A DNA stretch of 64,000 bases. It comes from Flavobacteriales bacterium. Its GTDB lineage: Bacteria; Bacteroidota; Bacteroidia; Flavobacteriales_D; Crocinitomicaceae. The notes beneath the pieces were generated by a model that was not told where the DNA came from, did no database searches, and saw only the letters and a list, made by a program, of their open reading frames with translations. This document shows, in pieces, positions 45,496 to 54,081 of this stretch; position 1 is the stretch's first letter, and every line of letters begins with the position of its first letter. The translations under genes and the position numbers were made by a program. The stretch is from positions 62,001 to 126,000 of the forward strand of contig CANMTO010000003.1 of assembly GCA_947500755.1 (NCBI GenBank), written 5' to 3'.

Positions 45496-45570
45496 CAAGC
45501 GTTTTTTTCACAAAATCGAGGGCGTTTTCAGAGGCTCGTTGTTACACTTTTAGAATCTCCATCCTTTCTT

Positions 45571-45578
45571 TACCTTTG
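45571..45578 (+). promoter_or_regulatory. -7 promoter box TACCTTTG
   Basis: Exact TAnnTTTG match only 4 bp before the ATG at 45583, predicting a leaderless or almost leaderless mRNA. Confidence 0.55.
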
Positions 45579-45582
45579 TTAT

Positions 45583-46461
45583 ATGTTGAAACTGGTCTTA
45601 CTTGTTCTACTTTGTTGTTTTGCGGCAGTTTCTCATGCGCAACGAATCAAATGGGAAAACTTTAATAATCGTGCCAATTGGCGCGCCAACCGCTTAGAAA
45701 TTCAAGCGGGTTTCTGTGCTACTCAATTTACAGGAGATTTAGGTGGGGGGTCCGGCAAAGGCATTGACTATTCGATGAAAGACATGGATAAAGAGGCCTT
45801 AGGGAAAGGTGCTCAAGTGGCCTTCAAGTTTCGATTCAATCGATATCTTGCAACTAAATCAGAGTTCAGTTATTTTCAAGTTAAAGGAAGCGATGCGTTT
45901 TCGGAAAATGCCAAACGCAGGGCTAGAAACCTGAGTTTTGAAAGTTATAATTTCGAATTCAGCCAACGCCTTGAGTTTATATTTCTAGCCCAGGAATTCA
46001 ATGGAACATTCTATAACCTTACATCAAGAGCTCGACATAAAGGGTCAAATTTTCAACTTTATACCTTTGGAGGACTCGGCTTTGCCACCTTCAACCCAAA
46101 GGCAAATTATAACGGGACCCTCATAGAACTTCGTCCCTTAAAAACAGAGGGACAGGCCTCACCTTATGGAAATGCAACGGTTATTATGCCCTTTGGATTC
46201 GGAATGCGTCTTGGCTTAACCAAACAAATTCGTATTGGATTTGAGGCCACTTGTTTTAAAACCTTCACAGATTTCATGGACGACGTGTCTACTTTTTACC
46301 CTGAAGCAGGAGTATTGACCGACCCTGCTGCGCTTTACTTATCAAACCCAAGCCTTTCCCCTGAATTATTCTTACCGGGTAGTCGTAGGGGAGATTTAAA
46401 TCAAAAAGATACGTATTACAGGCTTAGTGCCTCTTTAATTTTCAACTTAAAGAATCGATAA
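45583..46461 (+). CDS. Outer-membrane beta-barrel protein, 292 aa
   Basis: The ATG at 45583 (MLKLVLLVLLCCFAAVSHAQ) begins a clear signal peptide; the longer frame from 45457 runs through the repeat block and is rejected. The mature chain has features of a small barrel: LEIQAGFCATQFTGDLGGGSG, VAFKFRFNRYLATKSEFSYFQVKG, FTFGGLGFATFNPKANY and a final YRLSASLIFNLKNR. It resembles DUF6089-type/OmpA-like N-terminal barrels of Bacteroidota. Its 3' end overlaps the convergent adenosine deaminase gene by 20 bp. Confidence 0.7.
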   Translation: MLKLVLLVLLCCFAAVSHAQRIKWENFNNRANWRANRLEIQAGFCATQFTGDLGGGSGKGIDYSMKDMDKEALGKGAQVAFKFRFNRYLATKSEFSYFQVKGSDAFSENAKRRARNLSFESYNFEFSQRLEFIFLAQEFNGTFYNLTSRARHKGSNFQLYTFGGLGFATFNPKANYNGTLIELRPLKTEGQASPYGNATVIMPFGFGMRLGLTKQIRIGFEATCFKTFTDFMDDVSTFYPEAGVLTDPAALYLSNPSLSPELFLPGSRRGDLNQKDTYYRLSASLIFNLKNR

Positions 46462-47440
46462 ATGGCTGAAATCCTTCACTGAGTTTAATTCTTAGGATTT
46501 CTTTTTCTTGATCAGAGATGAATGCCGCTTGAAGTGCTTGCTCGTTTACATATAACATATCATGAATATCCCAACCTTTAGTTTCTTTAAGCCATCGATA
46601 TTCATCAGCTAAGGTCACGTTAGAAATTGCTCTACCGTCGGTATTAATACCAAAAGACATGCGATTCAATAATAAATTATTTACTGGGTAGGTTGATTCT
46701 TGTGGGTAAACTCGTGTAATATGGTTACTTGTTGGACAAATTTCTAAGTGGATATTATCTTGTTTCAGCTTTTCAAGTAAGGCGGTATCTTCTACACTTC
46801 GTATTCCATGTCCTATACGTTTTGCACGCAACAAGGACAAGGTCTCAATCACCGATTCAGCGCCTCTTGCTTCACCCGCATGGGCTGTACAGCATATTCC
46901 ATGGGAATTAACTCGTTCAAATGCTTCTTGGTGATTTTCCAAACCAAATCCCGCTTCATCTGCCGCCAAGTCTAACCCTACTACTCCTTTAGCTGCATAG
47001 GTAATGACTAAATCTGCCGTGAGGTCACTTTGTTCTTTTGTAAAATGTCTTAAAGTACAAAGGATTAGATTGACTTTAACCGGTCCGGCATAGGAATGTA
47101 CTGCCTCCAAAGTAGCTTCAACAACCTCCTCGGGTGATAACCCATTGGTTAAATGCTGTAATGGAGCAAACCTTAATTCTGCATAAATGACGTGATCAGC
47201 TTCCAATTGATGAATAACATCTAAGGTTGCATCAACCAGTTGTTCTTTGGTTTGCATTAATAAAATTGCGGCCTGTGCGCATGCCAAGTAATCATTTAAG
47301 GAACAGCAATTCACAGGCGTATTATAAACCGCTTGATACTCGGCTAGGCTGATGCCTGGAACATACTTCGATACAAACTGAAAACTCAAGGAGCAATCAA
47401 TATGCAGGTGCAATTCTATTTTCGGAAAGGTATAAGACAT
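46442..47440 (-). CDS. add: Adenosine deaminase
   Basis: This amidohydrolase converts adenosine to inosine. Zinc ligands are HLHID (residues 11-15), TAHAGEARGAESV with the His, and GINTDGRAISNVTLADEY with the late Asp; RIGHGIRS carries the catalytic His. The usual HxHLDGSL is HLHIDCSLSF here, a mild departure. At 332 residues it is of normal length. Its ATG follows the U-tract of the terminator of the gene at 47473 with no gap, so how it is transcribed is unclear. It overlaps the barrel-protein gene end by 20 bp. Confidence 0.88.
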   Translation of the reverse strand: MSYTFPKIELHLHIDCSLSFQFVSKYVPGISLAEYQAVYNTPVNCCSLNDYLACAQAAILLMQTKEQLVDATLDVIHQLEADHVIYAELRFAPLQHLTNGLSPEEVVEATLEAVHSYAGPVKVNLILCTLRHFTKEQSDLTADLVITYAAKGVVGLDLAADEAGFGLENHQEAFERVNSHGICCTAHAGEARGAESVIETLSLLRAKRIGHGIRSVEDTALLEKLKQDNIHLEICPTSNHITRVYPQESTYPVNNLLLNRMSFGINTDGRAISNVTLADEYRWLKETKGWDIHDMLYVNEQALQAAFISDQEKEILRIKLSEGFQPFIDSLS

Positions 47441-47463
47441 AAAAAATCCCGCTCTCGCGGGAT
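47441..47463 (-). terminator. Terminator of the 121-aa protein gene, abutting the add start
   Basis: ATCCCGC (47446-47452) pairs with GCGGGAT (47457-47463) around a 4-nt loop; the A-run at 47441-47446 gives a U-tract on the minus strand. The next three bases on that strand are the ATG of add. Confidence 0.85.
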
Positions 47464-47472
47464 AAGATTTAA

Positions 47473-47838
47473 TTATTTCAATTGTTCGTTGGAAAACTGA
47501 TACACGGGCAGCTGAACGCCATCAAATTCAATGACTTCCACACCACAACCAATCAATAAACGACCAAGCATTAATCGATTCATTTCAACATTTTCTTTCA
47601 TCGTAAAGGTACCAACATAGGTTGCTGCGTCAAAAGATGTGGTAAAGTATTCTGTAAATTTCTCACCAATCGTCAAAATGGTTTCAGGCAATACATCAGA
47701 ACCGAAGCGAAATGTTATGATTCCAGTAGATTTTTGAGTCGCATATTCTGCCTTGGAGGCAGCAACTGCGTATACTTGAGCATCTAGGTTCATCCAAGTG
47801 ACCAAAGAGAAAACGGAAAGTAAGATTAATTTTTTCAT
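47473..47838 (-). CDS. Secreted hypothetical protein, 121 aa
   Basis: A signal peptide (MKKLILLSVFSLVTWMNLDAQ) is followed by about 100 residues with alternating strands and no Cys except one (LIGCGVEVIEFDG). I recognise no family. The upstream region and first codons recur in diverged form at 49665-49805, on the far side of the RCC1-protein gene. Its own terminator ends at the add start codon. Confidence 0.55.
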   Translation of the reverse strand: MKKLILLSVFSLVTWMNLDAQVYAVAASKAEYATQKSTGIITFRFGSDVLPETILTIGEKFTEYFTTSFDAATYVGTFTMKENVEMNRLMLGRLLIGCGVEVIEFDGVQLPVYQFSNEQLK

Positions 47839-47957
47839 GAGTTTAATTATTGTTCGAATTTATAAAATTTTGTTCACACGACGTTTTTTTTATCAAAAGG
47901 GTTGCCATTTCGTTGTTTAATAGCCCTAAAAGTAAGCAATTACATATTTTTTCAACA
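47821..47957. repeat. Direct repeat R1, diverged
   Basis: This stretch, the promoter side and first codons of the 121-aa protein gene, aligns with 49665-49801: shared blocks include TAAGATTAATTTTT, TTAATTATTGT, TTTTGTTCACAC, TTTTTTTATCAAA and TTTTTTCAACA in the same order. I estimate about 70 percent identity by eye. Confidence 0.7.
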
Positions 47958-48027
47958 GGACTCCAACAATGCGGCTGTAGGATTGGAATGGGTATGTTTC
48001 GCTTTCGAAAAATACAATAAAGCACCA

Positions 48028-49404
48028 TTAATATTTAAAAAGCTTCACCGAATGCAATCGAGAAGGCATTAATTGGCAAAGATATACACCACCTACTAAA
48101 TGGGAAATATCAATAAGCTTATCCGTTGATCCCTCGTAAACAAGCGTTCCATAAAGATTAAAAATAGAAACGCTAGTTGCCTCATTTCGGAAACTTTCAT
48201 CAATGAGGAAAACACCTGATGTTGGGTTGGGAAAGATTTTAAGGCGAGATTCTAGCTCAGATTCTACTATAAAATTTGAAAGCTCACAAAGATCAATCGG
48301 TGTAACGGGGATATTGCTATCGGTATTTTGTCCAATACCTAATTGACCCAACGAATTGGTCCCCCAATTAAAGAAATTGCCATTAGCATCCATGGCTTGC
48401 GAATGACTAAAACCTGTTGAAACAGAAACAACAGGATTAATAGTGGATACTAACAAAGGGACATTGCTGCTAATGTTGGTACCGATACCCAGTTCCCCAT
48501 TTAAATTCGCTCCCCAAGCCAGTAATGTGCTATCGCTTTTGATTGCAAAAGAATGCAATCCAGCACCGGAAACTGCAATAACACCAACTAATAAATCCAA
48601 ATTAACCGGACTATTAGCGTCTGAATTAGTCCCGTTTCCCAATTGCCCGAATGAATTTGCCCCCCAAGCGTAGACAGAACCGTTATTTTTAAGTGCCAAC
48701 GAGTGATATCCCCCTGCTTCTACCGCAGCAACATTTCCGAATCCTACTATTGTTGTTGGTGTACAAGTATTTGAATTTAAATTGCCAATTCCTAGTTGTC
48801 CATTGCCATTGTCACCAAAAGCTATAACCGCCCCCATGCTTTTCAGAACCAATGAATGATTCCACCCTGCGGAAATACCAGCTACTCCTGTAAGTGAAGG
48901 CACTTGAACTGGGCTATTGACGTCAATATAATTCGAATGACCTAATTGACCAAAAAGATTCCATCCCCACGTCCAAACGGTGCCATCACTCTTCAAAGCC
49001 ATGCTATGAAAGCCACCGCACGATATCGCAACCACATTATTGAGCCCATTAACAAGAACAGGGTTTGGGCTATCCACATTATTTCCAATACCTAGTTGCC
49101 CTCTGCTATTATCTCCCCAGGCCCAAACGGTCCCATTTCCCTTTAACGCAAGTGAATATTCAGAACCAGCAGAAACGGCAATAACATTGGTTAAAATGCT
49201 TTGTTGAACTGGGAGATTACTATCCGTTGTGGTTCCGTCCCCTAGCTGTCCGCGATTGTTCCGTCCCCATGCTTTTATACGCGCATCATCGCAAATAGAT
49301 AGGCTATGCCCCTCACCTGCCGCAAAAACCTGAGCTTGAATTTCTGAAACAAAAACACAAAATAAGAAACAAATAATAACTTTTTTCAAGGTCTGCACTG
49401 TCAT
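48028..49404 (-). CDS. RCC1-repeat secreted protein with T9SS sorting domain
   Basis: After a signal peptide (KKVIICFLFCVFVSEIQAQ) come seven RCC1-type blades of about 50 residues, each with a form of GxxHSLALKxxGxVxAWGxNxxGQLGxG, predicting a seven-bladed propeller. The last 80 residues (LKIFPNPTSGVFLIDESF ... GGVYLCQLMPSRLHSVKLFKY) are a T9SS sorting domain, so the propeller is displayed or released. The ligand is unknown. The gene is flanked by the R1 and R2 direct repeats and a relic of another T9SS-type gene, hinting at local rearrangement. Confidence 0.85.
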   Translation of the reverse strand: MTVQTLKKVIICFLFCVFVSEIQAQVFAAGEGHSLSICDDARIKAWGRNNRGQLGDGTTTDSNLPVQQSILTNVIAVSAGSEYSLALKGNGTVWAWGDNSRGQLGIGNNVDSPNPVLVNGLNNVVAISCGGFHSMALKSDGTVWTWGWNLFGQLGHSNYIDVNSPVQVPSLTGVAGISAGWNHSLVLKSMGAVIAFGDNGNGQLGIGNLNSNTCTPTTIVGFGNVAAVEAGGYHSLALKNNGSVYAWGANSFGQLGNGTNSDANSPVNLDLLVGVIAVSGAGLHSFAIKSDSTLLAWGANLNGELGIGTNISSNVPLLVSTINPVVSVSTGFSHSQAMDANGNFFNWGTNSLGQLGIGQNTDSNIPVTPIDLCELSNFIVESELESRLKIFPNPTSGVFLIDESFRNEATSVSIFNLYGTLVYEGSTDKLIDISHLVGGVYLCQLMPSRLHSVKLFKY

Positions 49405-49508
49405 GGAATTAAATTAACGCTTATTTCATCGAAACAAAAAATATTCAATGTTGGATTACCATGTCAAAAATATGATTTTTACTGCGGAAAATTTATTTCG
49501 AAAGAAAA

Positions 49509-49648
49509 AAATACAGCCGCTACAAAACAACACTAACTTTTATTATTGGTTCTTTTACCGGTGGCCTTTCTGCTGAAATCACCATTAATCAAAGCGATAT
49601 ACCAAGTATAGGAGATAACATCTCTAGAAAACCCGTAACCAAATAGAA
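49509..49648 (+). pseudogene. Possible relic of a secreted-protein N-terminus
   Basis: A frame ending at TAG 49646-49648 reads YKTTLTFIIGSFTGGLSAEI followed by TINQSDIPSIGDNIS, which resembles a signal peptide plus the ITI..DmPsiGDt start seen, from memory, on many Bacteroidota secreted proteins. It has no ATG and stops after about 46 codons. The 7-bp unit TAGAAAA is repeated three times just beyond it. Confidence is limited because the match is by recollection only. Confidence 0.35.
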
Positions 49649-49664
49649 AATAGAAAATAGAAAA

Positions 49665-49801
49665 TAAGATTAATTTTTCACACGGTTAATTATTGTCCGA
49701 ATTCGCACTTTTTTGTTCACACACCGATTTTTTTATCAAAGCGCTTGCTAATTCGTGGATTCAGACGCTAAAAAGTGATCAAACACCTCTTTTTTCAACA
49801 A
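49665..49801. repeat. Direct repeat R2, diverged
   Basis: Second copy of the R1 segment (47821-47957). The ATG of the original 121-aa gene is changed here (CAC in place of CAT on the plus strand), and nothing of the gene beyond the first codons remains. It lies upstream of the PKD-protein gene and may carry its promoter. Confidence 0.7.
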
Positions 49802-49863
49802 AATATATCAAAAAACAAGAGAAATTCGTTTTTGCCGCCATCAACCCAAAACTTTCTATACTT

Positions 49864-52659
49864 ATGCTTAAATGTCTTGCCTACACCCTCGGTGTGTTCT
49901 TAACCATGCCTTTCATACGCGCTCAACAGAATGCTTGTCCAAATGTAGATGTATCGCAGGGCAACTTTACGAATTGGAACGGATATACGGGCAGTTATTA
50001 TTCCCCCGGCACCACCTTTGGAATTGTTAACGGCAGACATACGGTAATTTCCCAGCAAGGTACAGATCCCAATACCTGCAATCAGCTTTCCTTAATTCCG
50101 AGTGGGCACACCAAATCCATTAAACTTGGAAATCCGTCGAGTGGTGCTCAATCGGAGCGCTTAGTTTATGCCATTCAAGTTACACCGCAAAGTAGCCTGT
50201 TCATTTATAAGTATGCCGTGGTGTTGGAAAACCCTGGTCATATACCTGCGCAACAACCCAAGTTTGAAACCAAAATATTAAATACCCTGGGGATGCCGAT
50301 TGGGGGTGGTTGCGGAACCTACACCGTATATGGGGGACAGCCAGGGCAAAACTTTCAGCAATGCGCGGGAAAAACATGGCTTCCATGGACTACCGTAGGT
50401 TTAGATTTAACGCCCTATATGGGGCAAACCATTCAAGTAGAATTCACCACGTGGGATTGCGCCCAAGGAGCGCATTTTGGATATGCCTATTTAGCCGCAG
50501 AATGCTTACCATTGTCCATCGATGTCAATTATTGTGGGGGAAATCAACCGCTCATTTTAACGGCCCCTAGTGGATTTCAATCCTACGTATGGCACCCCGG
50601 AAATTTAAGCGGTCAGCAAGTCACTATCCAAAACCCGAGCCTCAATCAAACTTATACGTGTACTATGACTACGTATTCCAATCAAGGGACCTGTGCCGTG
50701 GAATTAAGTGTTCAGGCGAGTCCAACTGTGGTAAATTCAAGTTTTTTATATACTGCTGCCTGTGAAAACGAACCCATCAGTTTTCAGGCAAGTTCAACGA
50801 TAACCACGAATACGCCAAATGTGAGCCTTTCCCATCAATGGAATTTTGGAAATGCAAGTCCTGTTTCAGCCACTGGGAATGCACCAAATACGTATTTTAA
50901 TACCCCAGGAAGTCAAGTCGTTGAGTTAATTACTAGCAGTTCAAACGGGTGCAGCGATACCATACAACAACAAGTCAATATCCTACCAACGCCTCATATC
51001 AACCCAAGCGTTGATGCGACATGTATTGAACAACAAACGAGTTTCTCCTTACTCGGAAACGCGAATTTACAGCAAGTTACTTGGGATTTCGGCGATAATT
51101 CCCCCCATTCCGTTGGTACTCCGGTAACGCATCAATATGCCACCTCTGGTAGCTACACGATTGAAATTATCGGAGTAGGGTTGAATGGATGTCAAGACAC
51201 GGTTTTAATGACTTTAACGATACAGCCCCTTCCCTATTTACATGCCGGAAATGATACCGCAATCTGTCCAGGTAGTGCTGTTATTCTTAACGCTCAGGGT
51301 GCACTCAACGTGACTTGGGAACAGGGGTTAACACAGGGCCAATCCTATACACCAATCCATACGGAGTACCTAACTGCTTATGGCGTTGATAGTTTACACT
51401 GTGTGGTAATTGATAGTTTTCTAGTACAAATTCACCACATCGATTCGATTGAAGCCATGGCTCCGGGTTTTGTCTGTTTAGGAGACAGCATACAACTTAC
51501 TGCAAATGCGTTTCAGGGCATCTGGTGGGAAAATGGGTATCAACACCAACAATGGGTATTGGAGCCGGCTGGGATTCATCCATACGTGGTTCATGGCATG
51601 GATGCCAATGGTTGTGTCTCCTCCGATTCAACCTCTATTGAAGTATATCCTTTACCTCTTGTGACTGCTGGAAATGACACCATCGTTTGCGCAGGGAGTA
51701 CCATACAACTCCTGGCGTGGGGCGCTCCACAATTGCTATGGTCCAATCAAGTAAGTAATGGCAGTATAATCCCTATTCTAACAAACCAAGCCTTAAGTGT
51801 CATGGGAATCAGTGAACACGGATGTGTGGCGGTAGATAGCATTCACGTCGGTATTGACTCCATTCCAACGGTAGAATTTATAGCCGGACCGAACACGGGA
51901 TGTATTCCATTAGAAGTTAGCTTATTCAACATTTCTGTTGGAAATAGTTTTACCCAAGTATCCTGGTTTTCAAACAATGGGGATTTTCAAATGGGGGATT
52001 CTGCACAGCTCTTATTCACTGAGGTAGGTTGTTTTGATCTTACACTCACCGTAAGTACCCCCCTTGGATGCACATATTCGAGTACTCAAACAAATGCCGT
52101 GTGCACAAACCCCCTGCCTACGGCACAATTTAATATGCCTCAACAGCCGTTAACCACGATCAATTTCGGTGGAACTTTTACTAATTTGAGTAGCGGAGCT
52201 GCTGGATATCTATGGGATTTCGGCGATGGTAGTTCCACGAGCAACGAAGACCAACCTTATCATAATTTTCCAGACCAAGAGGCCGCATCCTATCAAGTTA
52301 TGTTAATCGCATACAATGAGTTTGGTTGTTCAGATACCAGTTTTCAAATCGTACAAATTACGGAAGAGCTGGCATTCTATGTGCCAAATTCCTTTACTCC
52401 GGACGGCAATCAATTTAATAATGTGTGGCAACCGGTGTTTACTGAGGGACTTGATCCGCAAGCCTATCATGCAGTTATTTATAACCGCTGGGGGGAAATT
52501 ATATGGGAAAGCTATGATGCGAACGTTGGTTGGGATGGCACCTATGGATTAAACGGCAATGCCGTCCAAGATGAGGTCTATATTTACAACATCACCTTTG
52601 GATATAAGGATTCAGCAAAAAAAGAACGAATTACAGGCCACATTGTGTTGATTAAATAA
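49864..52659 (+). CDS. PKD-domain surface protein with gliding-type C-terminal domain
   Basis: I chose the ATG at 49864 (MLKCLAYTLGVFLTMPFIRAQ), a signal peptide; the frame from 49693 runs through repeat R2 and is rejected. The 931-residue protein has a N-terminal lectin-like domain, several PKD/Ig-like units (VTWDFGDNSPHSVGTPVTHQY, YLWDFGDGSSTSNEDQPYHNF) and repeats with AGNDTxICPGS. The end (FYVPNSFTPDGNQFNNVWQP ... YNRWGEIIWES) is the gliding-motility-associated CHU_C domain, which directs type IX export. It is an adhesin-like surface protein. Confidence 0.88.
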   Translation: MLKCLAYTLGVFLTMPFIRAQQNACPNVDVSQGNFTNWNGYTGSYYSPGTTFGIVNGRHTVISQQGTDPNTCNQLSLIPSGHTKSIKLGNPSSGAQSERLVYAIQVTPQSSLFIYKYAVVLENPGHIPAQQPKFETKILNTLGMPIGGGCGTYTVYGGQPGQNFQQCAGKTWLPWTTVGLDLTPYMGQTIQVEFTTWDCAQGAHFGYAYLAAECLPLSIDVNYCGGNQPLILTAPSGFQSYVWHPGNLSGQQVTIQNPSLNQTYTCTMTTYSNQGTCAVELSVQASPTVVNSSFLYTAACENEPISFQASSTITTNTPNVSLSHQWNFGNASPVSATGNAPNTYFNTPGSQVVELITSSSNGCSDTIQQQVNILPTPHINPSVDATCIEQQTSFSLLGNANLQQVTWDFGDNSPHSVGTPVTHQYATSGSYTIEIIGVGLNGCQDTVLMTLTIQPLPYLHAGNDTAICPGSAVILNAQGALNVTWEQGLTQGQSYTPIHTEYLTAYGVDSLHCVVIDSFLVQIHHIDSIEAMAPGFVCLGDSIQLTANAFQGIWWENGYQHQQWVLEPAGIHPYVVHGMDANGCVSSDSTSIEVYPLPLVTAGNDTIVCAGSTIQLLAWGAPQLLWSNQVSNGSIIPILTNQALSVMGISEHGCVAVDSIHVGIDSIPTVEFIAGPNTGCIPLEVSLFNISVGNSFTQVSWFSNNGDFQMGDSAQLLFTEVGCFDLTLTVSTPLGCTYSSTQTNAVCTNPLPTAQFNMPQQPLTTINFGGTFTNLSSGAAGYLWDFGDGSSTSNEDQPYHNFPDQEAASYQVMLIAYNEFGCSDTSFQIVQITEELAFYVPNSFTPDGNQFNNVWQPVFTEGLDPQAYHAVIYNRWGEIIWESYDANVGWDGTYGLNGNAVQDEVYIYNITFGYKDSAKKERITGHIVLIK

Positions 52660-52692
52660 GAAAATTAACCTATTTTCGATTAAAAAAAAGCC

Positions 52693-53433
52693 ATGGAATT
52701 CCTTAAGAAAAACTTTTCGATTCTTTTAATTAGTATTTCGGTCATCATTACCGGGTTAATTCTTGGTCGATCATATTTAGCAAAGGGGAAGGCAGATCCT
52801 AAAATTAATGTGGTTGGGATGGGCGAAGAATCGTTTGATTCCGATTTAATCGTTTGGAATGCCTCGTTTAGCCGTAACGATTATGACCTAAAATCCGCAT
52901 ATACTTCACTGAACCGAGATTTAAGAGAACTTAAGAGTTACTTAAAAAAGAAGGGAGTTGACTCGAAAGACATCATCATAGAAGCCGCAAATATTGAGAA
53001 GCAATACAGTTATGATTATGACGAGGAGGGTAATTTGATTTCAACAAGCTTTGACGGATACAGCATTACTCAAAACGTTAAAGTTCAATCAAAAAATGTG
53101 AATTTAGTGGAGAAAGTTTCTCGAGAAGTATCTGAGCTTATCAATACAGGAATCGAACTCAATTCTCAATCTCCGGAATATTATTACACTAAAATGGCTG
53201 ATTTAAAGCTTAAAATGATTGAAAAAGCAACAAGCGATGCACGGATGCGTGCTGAAAAAATTGCCGAAAATGGCGGAGGTAGTTTGGGTAGCATGAAAAA
53301 TGCAGACATGGGAGTTTTTCAAATTACTGCTGAAAACAGTTCTGAAGATTATGCTTGGGGCGGTAGTTTTAACACCTCCTCTCGAAGAAAAACTGCACAC
53401 ATTACCATTCGTTTGGAATACGAGGTAAATTAA
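52693..53433 (+). CDS. SIMPL (DUF541) domain protein
   Basis: A membrane anchor (FSILLISISVIITGLILG, residues 8-25) precedes a SIMPL domain: INVVGMGEESFDSDLIVWNASF, the ITQNVKVQSKNVNLVEKVS segment and KATSDARMRAEKIAENGGGSLGSMKNADMG, a hallmark of the family. SIMPL proteins of bacteria sit in the periplasm or outer membrane; their role is not well defined and may involve oxidative or envelope stress. It is 33 bp after the PKD gene, and its stop is one base from that of the next convergent gene. Confidence 0.85.
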   Translation: MEFLKKNFSILLISISVIITGLILGRSYLAKGKADPKINVVGMGEESFDSDLIVWNASFSRNDYDLKSAYTSLNRDLRELKSYLKKKGVDSKDIIIEAANIEKQYSYDYDEEGNLISTSFDGYSITQNVKVQSKNVNLVEKVSREVSELINTGIELNSQSPEYYYTKMADLKLKMIEKATSDARMRAEKIAENGGGSLGSMKNADMGVFQITAENSSEDYAWGGSFNTSSRRKTAHITIRLEYEVN

Positions 53434-53434
53434 T

Positions 53435-54025
53435 CTACTTCAAAAAATCGTAGGTCTTGAATTTGAAAATTCTTAACTGAACACCAACTTCATTCTTAAT
53501 TGACATCGTGTTGGTTATTGGTCCGGGGACATAGCGAAAATAAACCTGCGCCTTCACATTCCATGCCTTACTGCGCTTGGAAAACCCTGTTTGATAATGA
53601 AAAATACCGAGTCCAGCGCGAACAGAAAACTGACCTTTATCGTATCGATCCGAATTGCTTTTGATTAAGTAATTATACTCTGGGGCTGCAAAAATCTCGA
53701 TGATTTCTCCGCGACAAGAGCGCCCCTTTTTACGTTGATTAATCGGGAATAAGGATTTACGTACATTAAGTCCGGCGGTCAAATAGACATTATGCATTTG
53801 ACTATTATCCGAGGGAGCAGCCAAAGGAAGCGTCGATCTTAGTCCGATTTCTGGTTCAAAATAATTAAGAACCGATCGGGTTAATCCAATCGACACGGTA
53901 TTGAACTGTGCATCTTTAAAGGATCCTCCGGTGTAGAACCCTATATTTTGCTTTTTACGCATATATGCTTGCGCTGTAGTTTGATAAAGCATCGCCATCG
54001 ATATAAACACAAAGAAAAAACGCAT
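53435..54025 (-). CDS. Outer-membrane beta-barrel-like protein, 196 aa
   Basis: A signal peptide (MRFFFVFISMAMLYQTTAQA) is followed by a chain with alternating strands (IGFYTGGSFKDAQFNTVSIGL, VYLTAGLNVRKSLFP, GQFSVRAGLGIFHYQTGF, VKAQVYFRYVPGP) ending VGVQLRIFKFKTYDF. This fits a small eight-stranded barrel. I cannot name the family. It faces the SIMPL gene and has no obvious link to it. Confidence 0.6.
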   Translation of the reverse strand: MRFFFVFISMAMLYQTTAQAYMRKKQNIGFYTGGSFKDAQFNTVSIGLTRSVLNYFEPEIGLRSTLPLAAPSDNSQMHNVYLTAGLNVRKSLFPINQRKKGRSCRGEIIEIFAAPEYNYLIKSNSDRYDKGQFSVRAGLGIFHYQTGFSKRSKAWNVKAQVYFRYVPGPITNTMSIKNEVGVQLRIFKFKTYDFLK

Positions 54026-54081
54026 GAGGTAGATTTTACCCTACAACCCATGCGTTACATTTGGTTACAACTCATTAGGAA

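Noticed and set aside
45457-45582. N-terminal extension of the barrel-protein gene
   Set aside because: It runs through the tandem repeats and a promoter box; the signal peptide starts at 45583.
47843-48028. 61-codon minus-strand frame
   Set aside because: It covers repeat R1 and an AT-rich intergenic stretch, has no recognisable protein features, and its counterpart in R2 is not conserved as a frame.
49641-49664. TAGAAAA short tandem repeat
   Set aside because: Only about three units in AT-rich intergenic DNA; noted as local context but not claimed as a phase-variation switch because it is not in or next to an obvious promoter.
49693-49863. N-terminal extension of the PKD-protein gene
   Set aside because: It crosses repeat R2; a clear signal peptide begins at 49864.
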